Positions 9,288-18,054 are shown, counted from the first letter of the stretch. The stretch is 64,000 nt of DNA from Actinomycetota bacterium (GCA_016201065.1 JACQDL010000044.1:1-64000), one strand, 5' to 3'. Made by a program: numbers and translations. The notes: generated from the sequence alone by a model not told the origin.

Positions 9288-9742
9288 CTGGGTCTACCCA
9301 GCGCCCGCAACACCGGCATCGAGCACGACTGCTACTGGGCGTTCCTGGACGACGACGACCTCTTCCTTCCCACTCACTTGGCGACCGCGCTGGCCGGACT
9401 GGAATCCGGGGTCGACGCGGTGGCCACGACCTGCCTGGTCAGCGAGCACCGCGTCGACCCAACCAACCCGGTACCCGACGCCATCACCTGGGATGTGGAA
9501 TTCGATCCGCTGCTGCTGGAGGCGTGCAACCTGTTTCCCGTGCGTACCGCGGTCGGCGAGGTTCCGCCTGTACACCGGCATCATGTACCGGCAGGTCCTC
9601 GGGCAGCTCGCCACCGGTGCGTCACCCCATCCGCACTACTACCTGCGTTCGGTGCGGGCACTCGAACACGCCTGGCGTGAACCGGCCGCCGAGACCGACC
9701 TGATCGACCGCCTGACCCACACCGTGACGGGAGACAACAACG
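9288..9742 (+). pseudogene. Family 2-like glycosyltransferase, N-truncated with internal deletion and frameshift
   Basis: Homology opens abruptly with GLPSARNTGIEHDCYWAF followed by LDDDDLFLP, the nucleotide-sugar (DXD-like) region of GT-A enzymes. The N-terminal beta-alpha part that should precede it is missing. Frame 1 continues to NLFPVRTAV near 9554. The coding sense then shifts to another frame at about 9559 (RLYTGIMYRQVLGQLATG, then HYYLRSVRALEHAWREP). This join skips the middle of the fold, so there is an internal deletion as well as a frameshift. The C-terminal frame runs into the kinase start at 9743. It cannot make a working enzyme. Confidence 0.75.
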
Positions 9743-10633
9743 ATGACCCAGCCGATGACGAACACCTCCCGCGAGGCGACCCGGGCCGCCGAGGAACTGG
9801 CCGGTCACCTCGGTGGAGCGGTCCTCGGCGAGGTGCTGAGGGTGAGTGAGAAGTCGCTGCTGGCCCACGGGCAGTACCACGGCCAGCCGGTAGTCATCAA
9901 AGCGTTGCGGACCGGTGAGGAGTTCTGGCGAACCAAGTTCGACCACGAGATCCGCCTCTACCAGGCGTTCACCGAACACCCACCACCAGTACGGGTGCCC
10001 GAACTGATCCACACCGACGGGCAACGGGTCCTGGTGATCGAACACATCCCCGGCCGGGTCGTCGACAACGAACGCTACCCCGAGCAGGCGCTGCCAGCGA
10101 CGGTGGTGAACACGGTGCTCGACACCCTCACCGCGTTCACCCGGTGGAGCCCCCCGGCGGGTGTCCTCACCCCGGTGTTCGACTACCCCGACCGGATCGC
10201 CCGCTACCACCGGGCCGGATTCTTCGACGACACCGACCACGCCGCCCTGGTCGACCTGCTGGCCGACGCCGGGCCGGTGGGGCAGGCCACTCACGGTGAC
10301 CCACTGCCGGCGAACCTGCTGCTCACCGAACATGGCGGGTGTGTGCTGCTGGACTTCGAGTTCACCGGCCTGTTCGTACCCGGCTTCGATCTGGCGATGC
10401 TGCACACCCTGCTCGCTGACACACCCGGCGCGCAGGACCGCATCGAGGCCCTGGTCGACGAGGCGCGCATCGAGGCGCCGTTCCTGCTCAACCGGGTGAT
10501 GGTGCTCTCCCGTGAGCTGCGGCTGCACACCGAACTGTCCGACGGGGAGTTGCGTGCCCGACGGTTGGCGTTGCTGCGCCCCCAGTGGGACACCGTCCGC
10601 CGCCGGCTGCACACCCGGCATACCCGGCGGTGA
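9743..10633 (+). CDS. Aminoglycoside-phosphotransferase-like (APH) kinase
   Basis: The 296-residue protein belongs to the APH/choline-kinase fold. Lys53 in PVVIKAL is the likely ATP lysine. The catalytic loop HGDPLPAN spans 184-191, with Asp186 and Asn191, and the metal-binding DFE is at 204-206. All key residues are present. The true substrate is unknown: such proteins phosphorylate antibiotics, sugars or small metabolites. The ATG at 9743 has GGGAG about 10 nt upstream. It overlaps the end of the broken glycosyltransferase and is followed 6 bp later by another broken gene, so it is the one intact gene of a decayed cassette. Confidence 0.85.
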   Translation: MTQPMTNTSREATRAAEELAGHLGGAVLGEVLRVSEKSLLAHGQYHGQPVVIKALRTGEEFWRTKFDHEIRLYQAFTEHPPPVRVPELIHTDGQRVLVIEHIPGRVVDNERYPEQALPATVVNTVLDTLTAFTRWSPPAGVLTPVFDYPDRIARYHRAGFFDDTDHAALVDLLADAGPVGQATHGDPLPANLLLTEHGGCVLLDFEFTGLFVPGFDLAMLHTLLADTPGAQDRIEALVDEARIEAPFLLNRVMVLSRELRLHTELSDGELRARRLALLRPQWDTVRRRLHTRHTRR

Positions 10634-10639
10634 GCGGCG

Positions 10640-11013
10640 GTGTGTATCGCGTTGGTTCACCGTGACCTCCACGTCATCCTCACCGGCGGCAGCCTGCCGC
10701 CCTACCTCGACGTCCTGGCCGCCGGGCTACGCAGCCACGGCGTCACCGTGGACCGGCACGGCTCAACCCAGATTCCTACGACCACACCGCGGGGCCGTTC
10801 TGGCCCCTCGACCTGGTGCTCACCGAGGCCCGAACGCCCGCCCACAGCGTCGGCCCGACCGGCCATTACCTGGTGTCGGCACAGTCCGGCAACCTCGAAG
10901 TCGACCAACTCATCCCCGCCCTGTGGGCCGACAAGCACGCCAGTCACCCGGCCCGCCGCTGGTGCCGGTGCACCACGTGTACACCCTGTTCCTACCGGCG
11001 AAGGCGTGCCGAA
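10640..11013 (+). pseudogene. Hypothetical protein broken by two frameshifts
   Basis: A protein-like sequence begins at the GTG at 10640 (LVHRDLHVILTGGSLPPYL, then DVLAAGLRSHGVTVDRHG). It shifts frame near 10770 to DSYDHTAGPFWPLDLVLTE, then AHSVGPTGHYLVSAQSGN, then LEVDQLIPALWADKHASHP. It shifts again near 10955 to PLVPVHHVYTLFLPAKA. Read through the shifts this would be one protein of about 125 residues. I do not recognise the family. The order glycosyltransferase, kinase, this gene suggests an original co-transcribed cassette. Confidence 0.55.
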
Positions 11014-11057
11014 GTCGCGAGGACGACATCCGGACGCGGGTGTGGCACGCTGCTGGC

Positions 11058-11588
11058 ATGTCTGAGCCGTCAGCGCTGCTGGCCGGCGCGACCCGCAAAG
11101 CAGGAGTGGTCTGGCTGGGTGTCCCCGGGCAGCCCCGGCCGGTGCTCGTGTGGCCGCTGTGGCAGGAGGAGCCGGCCGTAGACGGGGTGCCCGGCGGCGT
11201 GCTCTACGTCGTCGCCGGCCCCGGCGAGCAACCCGCGCCGGGGCTTGCCGGGGCGAGCCAGTGTGCGGTGACGGTCCGCTCGGCTGCGGGCGGCCGGGTG
11301 CTCACCTGGCGGGCGGAGGTCACCCGGGTCACGCCGGGCGGGGCGGAGTGGGACGCGGTGGTCCCGACGTTGCTGAGCAAGCGGTTGAACCTGCCCGACG
11401 CGGCCGGCGCGGGCCAGCGTTGGGCCGCCGAGTGCGCGGTGCTCCGGCTCGCCCCGACCGGCGAGTTGGTCGAGAGTGGTGACACCCTGCCGACCGGCTC
11501 GCTCGCCGCAGCACCACCGCCGTCGCCGGCCCGCACGCCAACCCGGGTGCCGTTCACGCTGCACCGCAGCCCGCACCGCCGGCCCTGA
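11058..11588 (+). CDS. Conserved hypothetical protein, possibly split-barrel fold
   Basis: The 176-residue soluble protein starts MSEPSALLAGATRKAG. It has beta-rich text (GVVWLGVPG, then VLVWPLWQ, then GGVLYVVAGPGEQ, then QCAVTVRSAAGGRVLTWRAEV) and a Pro/Arg-rich tail. The pattern of short strands with a final LSKRLNLPD helix resembles FMN-binding split barrels, and a pyridoxamine-oxidase-type gene follows 38 bp later. This is only an inference. The ATG at 11058 sits 6 nt after a CACGCT hexamer, which could be a -10 box giving a leaderless message. Confidence 0.7.
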   Translation: MSEPSALLAGATRKAGVVWLGVPGQPRPVLVWPLWQEEPAVDGVPGGVLYVVAGPGEQPAPGLAGASQCAVTVRSAAGGRVLTWRAEVTRVTPGGAEWDAVVPTLLSKRLNLPDAAGAGQRWAAECAVLRLAPTGELVESGDTLPTGSLAAAPPPSPARTPTRVPFTLHRSPHRRP

Positions 11589-11626
11589 ACCAGCGGACCG
11601 TCGTCGCCGCCTGGCAGTCTGCCTCC

Positions 11627-12148
11627 ATGAACACGCCGACCACCGGGAACACCCCGACTGCCAGCCCGACGCCGTGGCAGCAGTTCGCCGATCAGGCCCC
11701 GGACCTGGCCGAACGGATGCGCGCCCGGTTCACCGCAGCCCGACACCACGTGCTCGCCACGCTGACCCGGGACGGTTCGCCCCGAGTCAGCGGCACCGAA
11801 GTGGAGTTCCGCGGCGATGACCTCCTGATCGGATCGATGTGGGAGGCGCGGAAGGCACGCGACCTCCGGCGAGACGGCCGGTTCGCGCTGCACGCCCACA
11901 CCGGCGACGGCTCGATGGCCTGCGGCGACGCGAAGCTCACCGGCCTCGCGGTGGAGGTCATCGACCCGACGACGCTGCGCGCCGTGGCCGACGATCACCA
12001 CATGTCCGGCGGGCCATCCGAGCCGTTCCACCTGTTCCAGTTGCTGATCGGCACGGCCGTGCTGACCTCGGTACACCCGGACGGGGACCGGCTGGTGATC
12101 GAGAGCTGGCGGCCCGGCGAGCCCGTCCGCCGGGTCGAACGCCGGTAG
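11627..12148 (+). CDS. Pyridoxamine 5'-phosphate oxidase-related (PPOX) FMN-binding protein
   Basis: This is a split-barrel protein of 173 residues. The segment ARHHVLATLTRDGSPRVSG followed by TEVEFRGDDLLIGSM is the classic first half of the PPOX domain. A helix with KARDLRRDGRFALH follows; in relatives this part meets FMN or F420 phosphate. The function could be F420- or FMN-dependent reduction, or heme/flavin handling. The ATG at 11627 follows a CAGTCT hexamer by 6 nt, a spacing seen at several starts here. It probably forms a pair with the upstream gene. Confidence 0.85.
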   Translation: MNTPTTGNTPTASPTPWQQFADQAPDLAERMRARFTAARHHVLATLTRDGSPRVSGTEVEFRGDDLLIGSMWEARKARDLRRDGRFALHAHTGDGSMACGDAKLTGLAVEVIDPTTLRAVADDHHMSGGPSEPFHLFQLLIGTAVLTSVHPDGDRLVIESWRPGEPVRRVERR

Positions 12149-12203
12149 CTCTAGCACCCAGGGCCAGCCACCCCTGGACCCAGCCACCCGAGGGTGCGGC
12201 GGG

Positions 12204-13058
12204 TCATGGCGCGATCAGCTCGCCCGAGGCGACCGGGGCCACCGCGCCGTGAATGGTGACGCCGACCACGCCGCCGTCGCAGATCGTGACCGTGCCCGTC
12301 AGTGTGGACGGGCGACCCAGCTCCGCGCCCTGCCGGATGGTGTAGCCGCTGGTCCCCTCCCCGACCATGCCGGCGGAGGCGAGGTACACCCCGAAGGCCA
12401 GCGCCGCACTGCCGGTCGCCGGGTCCTCCGGGACGCCGTGCGCGGCGGCGAACACCCGGGCGTGCGCGGTCCGGGTGGCCGCCTCCCAGGCGACGACGGC
12501 GAGGCTGTCGGCCAGACCGGTGGCCGCGAGCGCGGCCAGCTCCAGCCGGGCCCGGCCGACCGCGTCGGCGCGCACCGGCAGGAACAGCGTCGGCAACCCG
12601 GCCGAGGTCGTCCGGGCTGGTAGGTCGGCCAGATCACCGGCGGCCAGCCCGATGGCGGCGAGGTACGGCGCCGGGTCGACATCCGGGCCCACCTCCGCCG
12701 CCGCCCCGGACAGCGTGGCGCCAGCGGCGTCCACCTCGATCGGCAGCAGCCCGGCGCCACACTCCTGGACCACCAGCCCGGCCGGGAGCCGGCCGAGCCG
12801 GACCAGGGTGTGCGCGGCCCCGACGCTCGGGTGTCCGGCGAAGGGCAGCTCGGTGGCGGGGGTGAAGATGCGGGCGCGGTAGCTGGCCCGGTCCGAGCGC
12901 ATCGGGAAGACGGTCTCGGAGAGGTGGAACTCGGCCGCGATCGCCTGCAGGCTCGCCGCCGGCAGCTCATCGGCGTCCAACACGACGGCCAGCGGGTTGC
13001 CGGCGTACCGCCGGTCGGTGAACACGTCGACGACGTGGTAGGGCAGCCTCCGCGCCAC
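12204..13058 (-). CDS. PhzF-family isomerase
   Basis: PhzF-fold proteins isomerise or epimerise small metabolites without a cofactor. The 284 residues start at the GTG at 13058 (MARRLPYHVVDVFTDRRYA), which has AAGGAG 6 nt upstream. The active-site Glu is in FHLSETVFP (Glu48). LPFAGHPSVGAAH follows, and the second-half motif EDPATGSAALAFGVYL is intact. Length is normal. The physiological substrate is unknown, and nothing nearby suggests phenazine synthesis. It is divergent from the MgtE-domain gene with only 47 bp between the starts. Confidence 0.88.
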   Translation of the reverse strand: MARRLPYHVVDVFTDRRYAGNPLAVVLDADELPAASLQAIAAEFHLSETVFPMRSDRASYRARIFTPATELPFAGHPSVGAAHTLVRLGRLPAGLVVQECGAGLLPIEVDAAGATLSGAAAEVGPDVDPAPYLAAIGLAAGDLADLPARTTSAGLPTLFLPVRADAVGRARLELAALAATGLADSLAVVAWEAATRTAHARVFAAAHGVPEDPATGSAALAFGVYLASAGMVGEGTSGYTIRQGAELGRPSTLTGTVTICDGGVVGVTIHGAVAPVASGELIAP

Positions 13059-13093
13059 GATCGCTCCTTCCACCCGCCGGACCGGACCAACGG

Positions 13094-13099
13094 TAACCT
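13094..13099 (+). promoter_or_regulatory. -10 box giving a probably leaderless mRNA
   Basis: TAACCT ends 6 nt before the GTG at 13106. A transcript starting at the usual distance would begin at or next to the start codon, and no Shine-Dalgarno site is present. Confidence 0.5.
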
Positions 13100-13105
13100 G
13101 CACGT

Positions 13106-14353
13106 GTGGCGGCCGCGAACAGGGTTTTCATTGCCCGGCTGGCTGGTCTCCCGGTGATCGATCCGAACGGTGACCAGGTCGGCCGGGTTCGCGACGTCGT
13201 GATCCGGGAGCGGCCGCCGGAGCGGCCGCCGGTCGTCCTCGGGCTGGTGGTGGAGATCCAGCACCGGAGGAGGATCTTCGTCCCCATCGGCCGGATGCTG
13301 TCGCTGGACGCCGAGGCGATCGTGCTGTCCACCGGCACCCTGAACCTGCGCCGCTTCGAGCAGCGCGCCGGCGAGCTGCTCGTCCTCGGCGAGCTGCTGG
13401 ATCGGCGGATCACTGTCGGGGCCGAGCAGACCACCGCCACCGTCATGGACGTCGCCATGGAGCAGATCCGGACCAGGGACTGGGAGATCTCCCGGATCGC
13501 GGTCCGCGAGCACGGCCGACCGCGGCTGCCCGGCCGCCGGGGCCACCTCAGGCAGGTGGACTGGTCCGAGGCGACCGGCCTGGCCCGACCGCTCGGCGAG
13601 CAGGGCGCGGAGCACCTGCTGGCCGCGCTCGGCACCATGCCCCCCGCCGACCTCGCCACGCTGATGCTGGACCTGCCGCCGCAGCGCCGGCAGGAGGTGG
13701 CCGCGGCGCTGGACGACGACCGCCTCGCCGACGTGCTGCAGGAGCTGCCGGAAGAGGAACAGATCGAGATCATCACCAGGCTCGACGAGGAGCGGGTCGC
13801 CGACGTCCTCGAGGAGATGGACCCCGACGATGCCGCCGACCTGCTGGCCGAACTTCCACCGGAGGAGCAGGAGCGGCTGCTCATGCTGATGACGCCGGCA
13901 GAGGCGGCTCCGGTGCGGCGCCTGATGAACTACGCCGAGGGCACGGCCGGCAGCCTGATGACCTCCGAACCGGTGATCCTCGGACCGGACGCGACCATCG
14001 CCGAGGCCCTGGCCCGGATTCGGGACGCCAAGCTCACCCCGGCGCTGGCCAGCCAGGTCTACGTCTGCCGTCCGCCGGCGGCCACCCCGACCGGTCGTTA
14101 CCTCGGCATCGCGCACTTCCAGCGACTGCTCCGGGAACCCCCCTCGGACCTGCTCGGTGCGGTGACCGACGACGGGATCGACCCGCTCCGCACGGACAGC
14201 CCGATCACCGCCGTGACCCGGCACCTGGCGACCTACAACCTGACCGCGTGCCCGGTCGTGGACGAGACCGACCGGCTGGTCGGTGCGGTGACCGTAGACG
14301 ACATCCTGGACGCGTTGCTCCCCGAGGACTGGCGGGAGACCGGACGTGACTGA
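13106..14353 (+). CDS. PRC-barrel / MgtE N-domain / CBS protein without a channel
   Basis: The 415-residue protein begins with a beta-barrel-like region (residues about 8-75, FIARLAGLPVIDPNGDQVG). A helical superhelix matching the MgtE intracellular N domain occupies about 165-265 (repeats such as LADVLQELPEEEQIEIITR and VADVLEEMDPDDAADLLA). A CBS pair lies at about 275-405 (LMTSEPVILGPDATIAEAL and VVDETDRLVGAVTVDDILD). The five-helix Mg2+ channel of true MgtE is absent, so it cannot transport magnesium alone. It may sense Mg2+ or nucleotides for another membrane protein. The stop overlaps the DUF1003 start by 8 bp, so the two proteins are probably made together. Confidence 0.85.
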   Translation: MAAANRVFIARLAGLPVIDPNGDQVGRVRDVVIRERPPERPPVVLGLVVEIQHRRRIFVPIGRMLSLDAEAIVLSTGTLNLRRFEQRAGELLVLGELLDRRITVGAEQTTATVMDVAMEQIRTRDWEISRIAVREHGRPRLPGRRGHLRQVDWSEATGLARPLGEQGAEHLLAALGTMPPADLATLMLDLPPQRRQEVAAALDDDRLADVLQELPEEEQIEIITRLDEERVADVLEEMDPDDAADLLAELPPEEQERLLMLMTPAEAAPVRRLMNYAEGTAGSLMTSEPVILGPDATIAEALARIRDAKLTPALASQVYVCRPPAATPTGRYLGIAHFQRLLREPPSDLLGAVTDDGIDPLRTDSPITAVTRHLATYNLTACPVVDETDRLVGAVTVDDILDALLPEDWRETGRD

Positions 14354-14834
14354 GCGGACGCTGCCACGGACCCGGGTGCGGCTGGACCAGCCGCGCCAGG
14401 TGCGACGCCAGGTGCTGCCCCGGTGGAATCCGGAGGCGTTCGGCAAGTGGTCGGAGCGGTTCGCCCGGTTCCTCGGCACCGCCCGCTTCCTGGTCTACAT
14501 GACGGCGTTCGTCGCGGTATGGATCGGCTGGAACGTGTTCGCGCCGCGCCACCTGCACTGGGACGACTACCCGTTCATCTTCCTCACCCTCATCCTGTCG
14601 TTGCAGGCCTCCTACGCCGCGCCGCTGATCCTGCTGGCCCAGAACCGGCAGGCCGACCGGGACCGGGTGTCCCTGGACGAGGACCGGGTGCAGACCTCAC
14701 GGGCGAAGGCCGACATGGAGTACCTGGCCCGGGAGATCGCCGCGATCCGGATCGCGCTGGGCGATGTGGCCACCCGAGACTTCCTCCGTTCCGAGGTCAA
14801 CCGGCTCGCCGAGGAACGTGACGCGGCGGGCTGA
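14346..14834 (+). CDS. DUF1003 membrane protein
   Basis: The 162-residue protein has a cytoplasmic N-terminus (about 45 residues), two membrane helices (near 48-68, TARFLVYMTAFVAVWIGWN, and 80-105, FIFLTLILSLQASYAAPLI) and a long helical C-terminus with NRQADRDR, the DUF1003 hallmark. The function of the family is unknown. It overlaps the MgtE-domain gene. The pairing is also present in the matching Mycobacterium region (Rv1231c/Rv1232c, from memory), which suggests a joint membrane role. Confidence 0.9.
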   Translation: MTERTLPRTRVRLDQPRQVRRQVLPRWNPEAFGKWSERFARFLGTARFLVYMTAFVAVWIGWNVFAPRHLHWDDYPFIFLTLILSLQASYAAPLILLAQNRQADRDRVSLDEDRVQTSRAKADMEYLAREIAAIRIALGDVATRDFLRSEVNRLAEERDAAG

Positions 14835-14903
14835 GCCGAGCGGCCGCCCGGTGGCCACGTAGCATGGGCCGCAACAAAAGTCCCGATCTGGCAGGGGAAC
14901 CCC

Positions 14904-16037
14904 GTGACGTCACCCACACGAGACCAAGTCACCACCGCGCTCGCCGGGGTGAACGATCCCGAGATCCGGCGTCCCATCACGGAGCTGGGCATGGTCAAGG
15001 GTGTCCAGATCGAGGACGACGGCAGCGTGACCGTCCAGGTCTGGCTGACGGTGTCCGGCTGCCCGCTCCGCGAGACCATCACGCGGGAGGTCACGGCAGC
15101 GGTCAGCGCGCTGGAGGGCGTCACCGGGGTCCGGGTCGAGCTCGACGTGATGAACGACGAGCAGCGTCAGCAGCTCCAGCGGTCGCTGCGCGGTGACGCG
15201 CCGGCGGCCGAGATCCCGTTCGCCCAGCCAGGGTCGCTGACCCGGGTCTACGCGATCGCCTCCGGCAAGGGCGGGGTCGGCAAGTCCAGCGTCACGGTGA
15301 ACCTAGCGGCCGCGATGGCCGCCCAGGGACTGTCGGTCGGCGTCGTGGACGCCGACATCTACGGTCACTCGATCCCCCGGATGCTCGGCGTGACCGGCCG
15401 GCCGACCCAGGTCGAGAAGATGATCATGCCGCCATCCGCGCACGGCGTGAAGGTCATCTCGATCGGCATGTTCGTCGACGGCAACGTCCCGGTGGTGTGG
15501 CGGGGCCCGATGCTGCACCGGGCGTTGCAGCAGTTCCTCGCCGATGTGTACTGGGGTGACCTCGACGTGCTGCTGATGGACCTCCCGCCGGGCACCGGTG
15601 ACGTGGCGATCTCGCTCGCACAGCTCGTGCCGACCGCCGAGGTCCTGGTGGTGACCACGCCACAGCTGGCTGCGGCCGAGGTCGCGGAGCGGGCCGGCTC
15701 GATCGCGCTGCAAACCCACCAGCGGATCGTCGGCGTCGTGGAGAACATGTCCTGGATGGAGCTGCCCGACGGATCCCGGACGGAGGTCTTCGGAGCCGGC
15801 GGCGGGGAGTCCGTTGCCGAAGCCCTGTCGATATCGCTGGGAACCTCGGTCCCGCTGCTCGGTCAGGTCCCGCTCGACGTCCGCCTCAGGGAGGGCGGCG
15901 ACATCGGCCAGCCACTGGTGCTCACGGCCCCCGACTCCCCCGCCGCTACCGCCTTGATCGGGGTGGCCGGGAGGCTGACCGCCAAGCGGCGTGGCCTGGC
16001 CGGTCGGTCACTCAACCTGACCCCCGTGCGGCACTGA
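14904..16037 (+). CDS. mrp: Mrp/NBP35-family iron-sulfur cluster carrier ATPase
   Basis: This is an ATP-dependent iron-sulfur scaffold or carrier. The 377-residue protein has an N-terminal MIP18/DUF59 domain (1-85, DPEIRRPITELGMV and LTVSGCPLRE) and a ParA-like ATPase domain with the deviant Walker A GKGGVGKS at 121-128. The switch segments VDADIYGHSIPRMLG and DLPPGTGDVAISLAQ follow. The GTG at 14904 has AGGGG upstream, and a TAGCAT hexamer about 36 nt before it is a likely -10. The CxxC cluster-binding pair of some Mrp proteins is not evident. It is convergent with tatB. The stop region carries a 17-bp tandem duplication. Confidence 0.93.
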   Translation: MTSPTRDQVTTALAGVNDPEIRRPITELGMVKGVQIEDDGSVTVQVWLTVSGCPLRETITREVTAAVSALEGVTGVRVELDVMNDEQRQQLQRSLRGDAPAAEIPFAQPGSLTRVYAIASGKGGVGKSSVTVNLAAAMAAQGLSVGVVDADIYGHSIPRMLGVTGRPTQVEKMIMPPSAHGVKVISIGMFVDGNVPVVWRGPMLHRALQQFLADVYWGDLDVLLMDLPPGTGDVAISLAQLVPTAEVLVVTTPQLAAAEVAERAGSIALQTHQRIVGVVENMSWMELPDGSRTEVFGAGGGESVAEALSISLGTSVPLLGQVPLDVRLREGGDIGQPLVLTAPDSPAATALIGVAGRLTAKRRGLAGRSLNLTPVRH

Positions 16038-16051
16038 CCCCCGTGCGGCAC
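16018..16051 (+). repeat. 17-bp tandem duplication across the mrp stop codon
   Basis: The unit TGACCCCCGTGCGGCAC occurs twice head to tail at 16018-16034 and 16035-16051. The second copy supplies the functional TGA. The duplication extends the protein by a few residues. Confidence 0.9.
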
Positions 16052-16082
16052 TGACCCGCGGGGCCGATCGCGCGACCGCCGG

Positions 16083-16439
16083 TCAGGTCGCTTCGGTGTC
16101 GTAGGGTGGCGGCTCACCGTCCCGCAGCGGTGCCGACCCGCCCGGACGGCGCCCGGGGGATGGGTCGGCCATCCGCAGCGGATCGGTGAACGGGTCATCA
16201 CCCTCGAACAGGTGCTTGCGCACGAAGGTCTTCGGGTTCAGCGAGTTCAGGTCGAGGTCGCCGAACTCGGGGCCGAGTTCGGACCTGAGCTGGTTGCGGG
16301 CTCCCTGTGCCATCTCGCGCACCTGGCGGAGCATCCGCCCCGCGTCGCGGGCGACCTGTGGCAGCTTGTCCGGACCGAAGACGACCAACGACACGACGAA
16401 AAGGAGCAGGATCTCGCTCCAGCCCAGGCTGCCGAACAC
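16083..16439 (-). CDS. tatB: Sec-independent protein translocase TatB
   Basis: TatB receives twin-arginine precursors and passes them to TatA pores. The 118-residue product starts at the GTG at 16439 (VFGSLGWSEILLLFVVSLVV), which has GAGGAGG upstream. An ATG at 16505 would add a hydrophilic tail ahead of the membrane helix and is rejected. The single helix (about 5-22) is followed by the FGPDKLPQ hinge, an amphipathic helix and a charged tail. It is last in the sigE-rseA-htrA-tatB series, separated from htrA by 142 bp. Confidence 0.93.
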   Translation of the reverse strand: MFGSLGWSEILLLFVVSLVVFGPDKLPQVARDAGRMLRQVREMAQGARNQLRSELGPEFGDLDLNSLNPKTFVRKHLFEGDDPFTDPLRMADPSPGRRPGGSAPLRDGEPPPYDTEAT

Positions 16440-16581
16440 CGCTGCCTCCTCCTCGTACCCGCGCCGTGCCGACCGTTGTCGACGCGGCGGGGCGCACCGG
16501 GACATCTCCGGTTGCGAAAAGCGTACGACGCCGCCCCAAGCACCGCCCCGCTCGGTGGGCCATTCGCGCCCCGGCCGCGCC

Positions 16582-18054
16582 TCAGTCGGACTGCAGGACG
16601 GCCGTCACGGTGTGGGTCTCGGTGCCCCGCACGACCGTGATCCGCACCCTGTCACCGATCCGGTGCGAGCGGATGGTCACCACCAGCGTGTCCGCACCGG
16701 TGATCACCGTGCCCTCGACCTTGACGATCACATCCCCCTCGCGGAGGCCGGCCCGGGCTGCGGCTCCGTCCGGCTGTACCGCCTCGATCAGGGCACCATC
16801 GAGGATGCCGGTGAGCTGGGTCACCGATCGGGCGTTGACCGCCAGGGTGGCGTGCGAGACGCTGCCGGTGCGGATGATCTGCTGGGCGATGTCGCGCGCC
16901 TCGTTGATCGGGATGGCGAACCCCACGCCGATGCTGCCGCCCTGCCCGGCGGAGCCGAGCGTCGCGATGGCCGAGTTGATCCCGATCACCGCGCCGCCAC
17001 CGTCGACCAGGGCGCCGCCGGAGTTGCCGGGGTTGATCGCCGCGTCGGTCTGGATCGCGTTGATCACGGCGTCGGTGTCGGTGCCCGGCCCCTGCAGCGG
17101 CACGGGGCGGTTCAGCGCGCTGACGATGCCGGAGGTCACCGAGCTCGCCAGCCCCAGCGGCGAGCCGATGGCCACCACCGGGTCCCCCACCGCGAGGGTG
17201 CCGGAGTCACCGAGCGCGGCCACCACCAACCCAGGCCGGTCAACCTTGATCACGGCGAGGTCGGTCTTCGGGTCCCGGCCGACCACCTTCGCCGGCACCG
17301 AGGACTGGTCGGTGAAGACGACCCGCAGGGTGCCGTTCCCGTTGATCGCCGCCGAGACGACATGGTTGTTGGTGAGGATGTAGCCCTTTCCGTCGATCAC
17401 CACGCCGGACCCGGTGCCCGACTCGTCCCGGCCACGGACCTCGATCGACACCACGGCCGGCCGCACCCGCTCGGCGACAGCCGCGACCGACCCCGGTGGC
17501 CGCTGGACGTTCGGGCCGACGCGGGTGAGGGTGGCGCCACCGTCGAGCAGGTTGCTGAGCCCGTAGCGCGCCGCGAGCAGATACCCGGCGACGCCACCGG
17601 TCGTGCCGGCCAGGACCGCGCCGGCAAGCAGCAGCACGGCCGCGCTCACCGACCACCTGCGGCGGTTGTGCCCGGCACGCCCGGCACGCCCGGCCGCGAT
17701 CACCGTTTCGGTCGCCCCCGACCCCGGCCCGCCACCCGGTGCCGGAAGACCACCGAGATCGGGCGGGCCGCCGAGGTAGGCGGGCGAGGCGGGGTCCCGC
17801 CACGGATCCCGGGACGCGTCAGGCTTCCACCACGCGGAGCCGGCCTCCGGTCGCGCCACGAACCGGGAACCGCTCGGTGGGGCGAACCCCGATCGGTCGC
17901 CCGGCGGTCGACCGAAGGCCTCGGCCAGTACCGGCGGTGGCGCTGGCCGGTCCCCGGCCCCGGCCGGCGGGGTCCGCCGCGCCGCACCAGAACGGCGCTC
18001 CTCGGCGGCACGCAGGTCGTCGGCCGTCGGCCGGAACGGGTCGTCCTCGATCAT
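16582..18054 (-). CDS. htrA: HtrA/DegP-type membrane-anchored serine protease
   Basis: This is an envelope quality-control protease. The 490-residue protein has a Pro/Gly-rich cytoplasmic N-terminus (1-130), one membrane helix (about 136-160), a trypsin-like domain with His231 (LTNNHVVSA), Asp265 (KTDLAVIKV) and Ser346 (NPGNSGGALV), and a C-terminal PDZ domain (about 395-490, GAAARAGLREGDVIVKVEG). The ATG at 18054 follows a weak ribosome site. A 9-bp triplet repeat at 17675-17700 encodes the GRAGRAG linker. It lies between the anti-sigma gene and tatB, the same order as Rv1221-Rv1224, which fits control by SigE. Confidence 0.95.
   Translation of the reverse strand: MIEDDPFRPTADDLRAAEERRSGAARRTPPAGAGDRPAPPPVLAEAFGRPPGDRSGFAPPSGSRFVARPEAGSAWWKPDASRDPWRDPASPAYLGGPPDLGGLPAPGGGPGSGATETVIAAGRAGRAGHNRRRWSVSAAVLLLAGAVLAGTTGGVAGYLLAARYGLSNLLDGGATLTRVGPNVQRPPGSVAAVAERVRPAVVSIEVRGRDESGTGSGVVIDGKGYILTNNHVVSAAINGNGTLRVVFTDQSSVPAKVVGRDPKTDLAVIKVDRPGLVVAALGDSGTLAVGDPVVAIGSPLGLASSVTSGIVSALNRPVPLQGPGTDTDAVINAIQTDAAINPGNSGGALVDGGGAVIGINSAIATLGSAGQGGSIGVGFAIPINEARDIAQQIIRTGSVSHATLAVNARSVTQLTGILDGALIEAVQPDGAAARAGLREGDVIVKVEGTVITGADTLVVTIRSHRIGDRVRITVVRGTETHTVTAVLQSD

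Noticed and set aside
12299-14479. Long minus-strand frame of 726 codons opposite the MgtE-domain gene
   Set aside because: It is a high-GC shadow of the plus-strand coding region and of phzF in another frame; composition is Arg/Ser/Pro-rich without domains.
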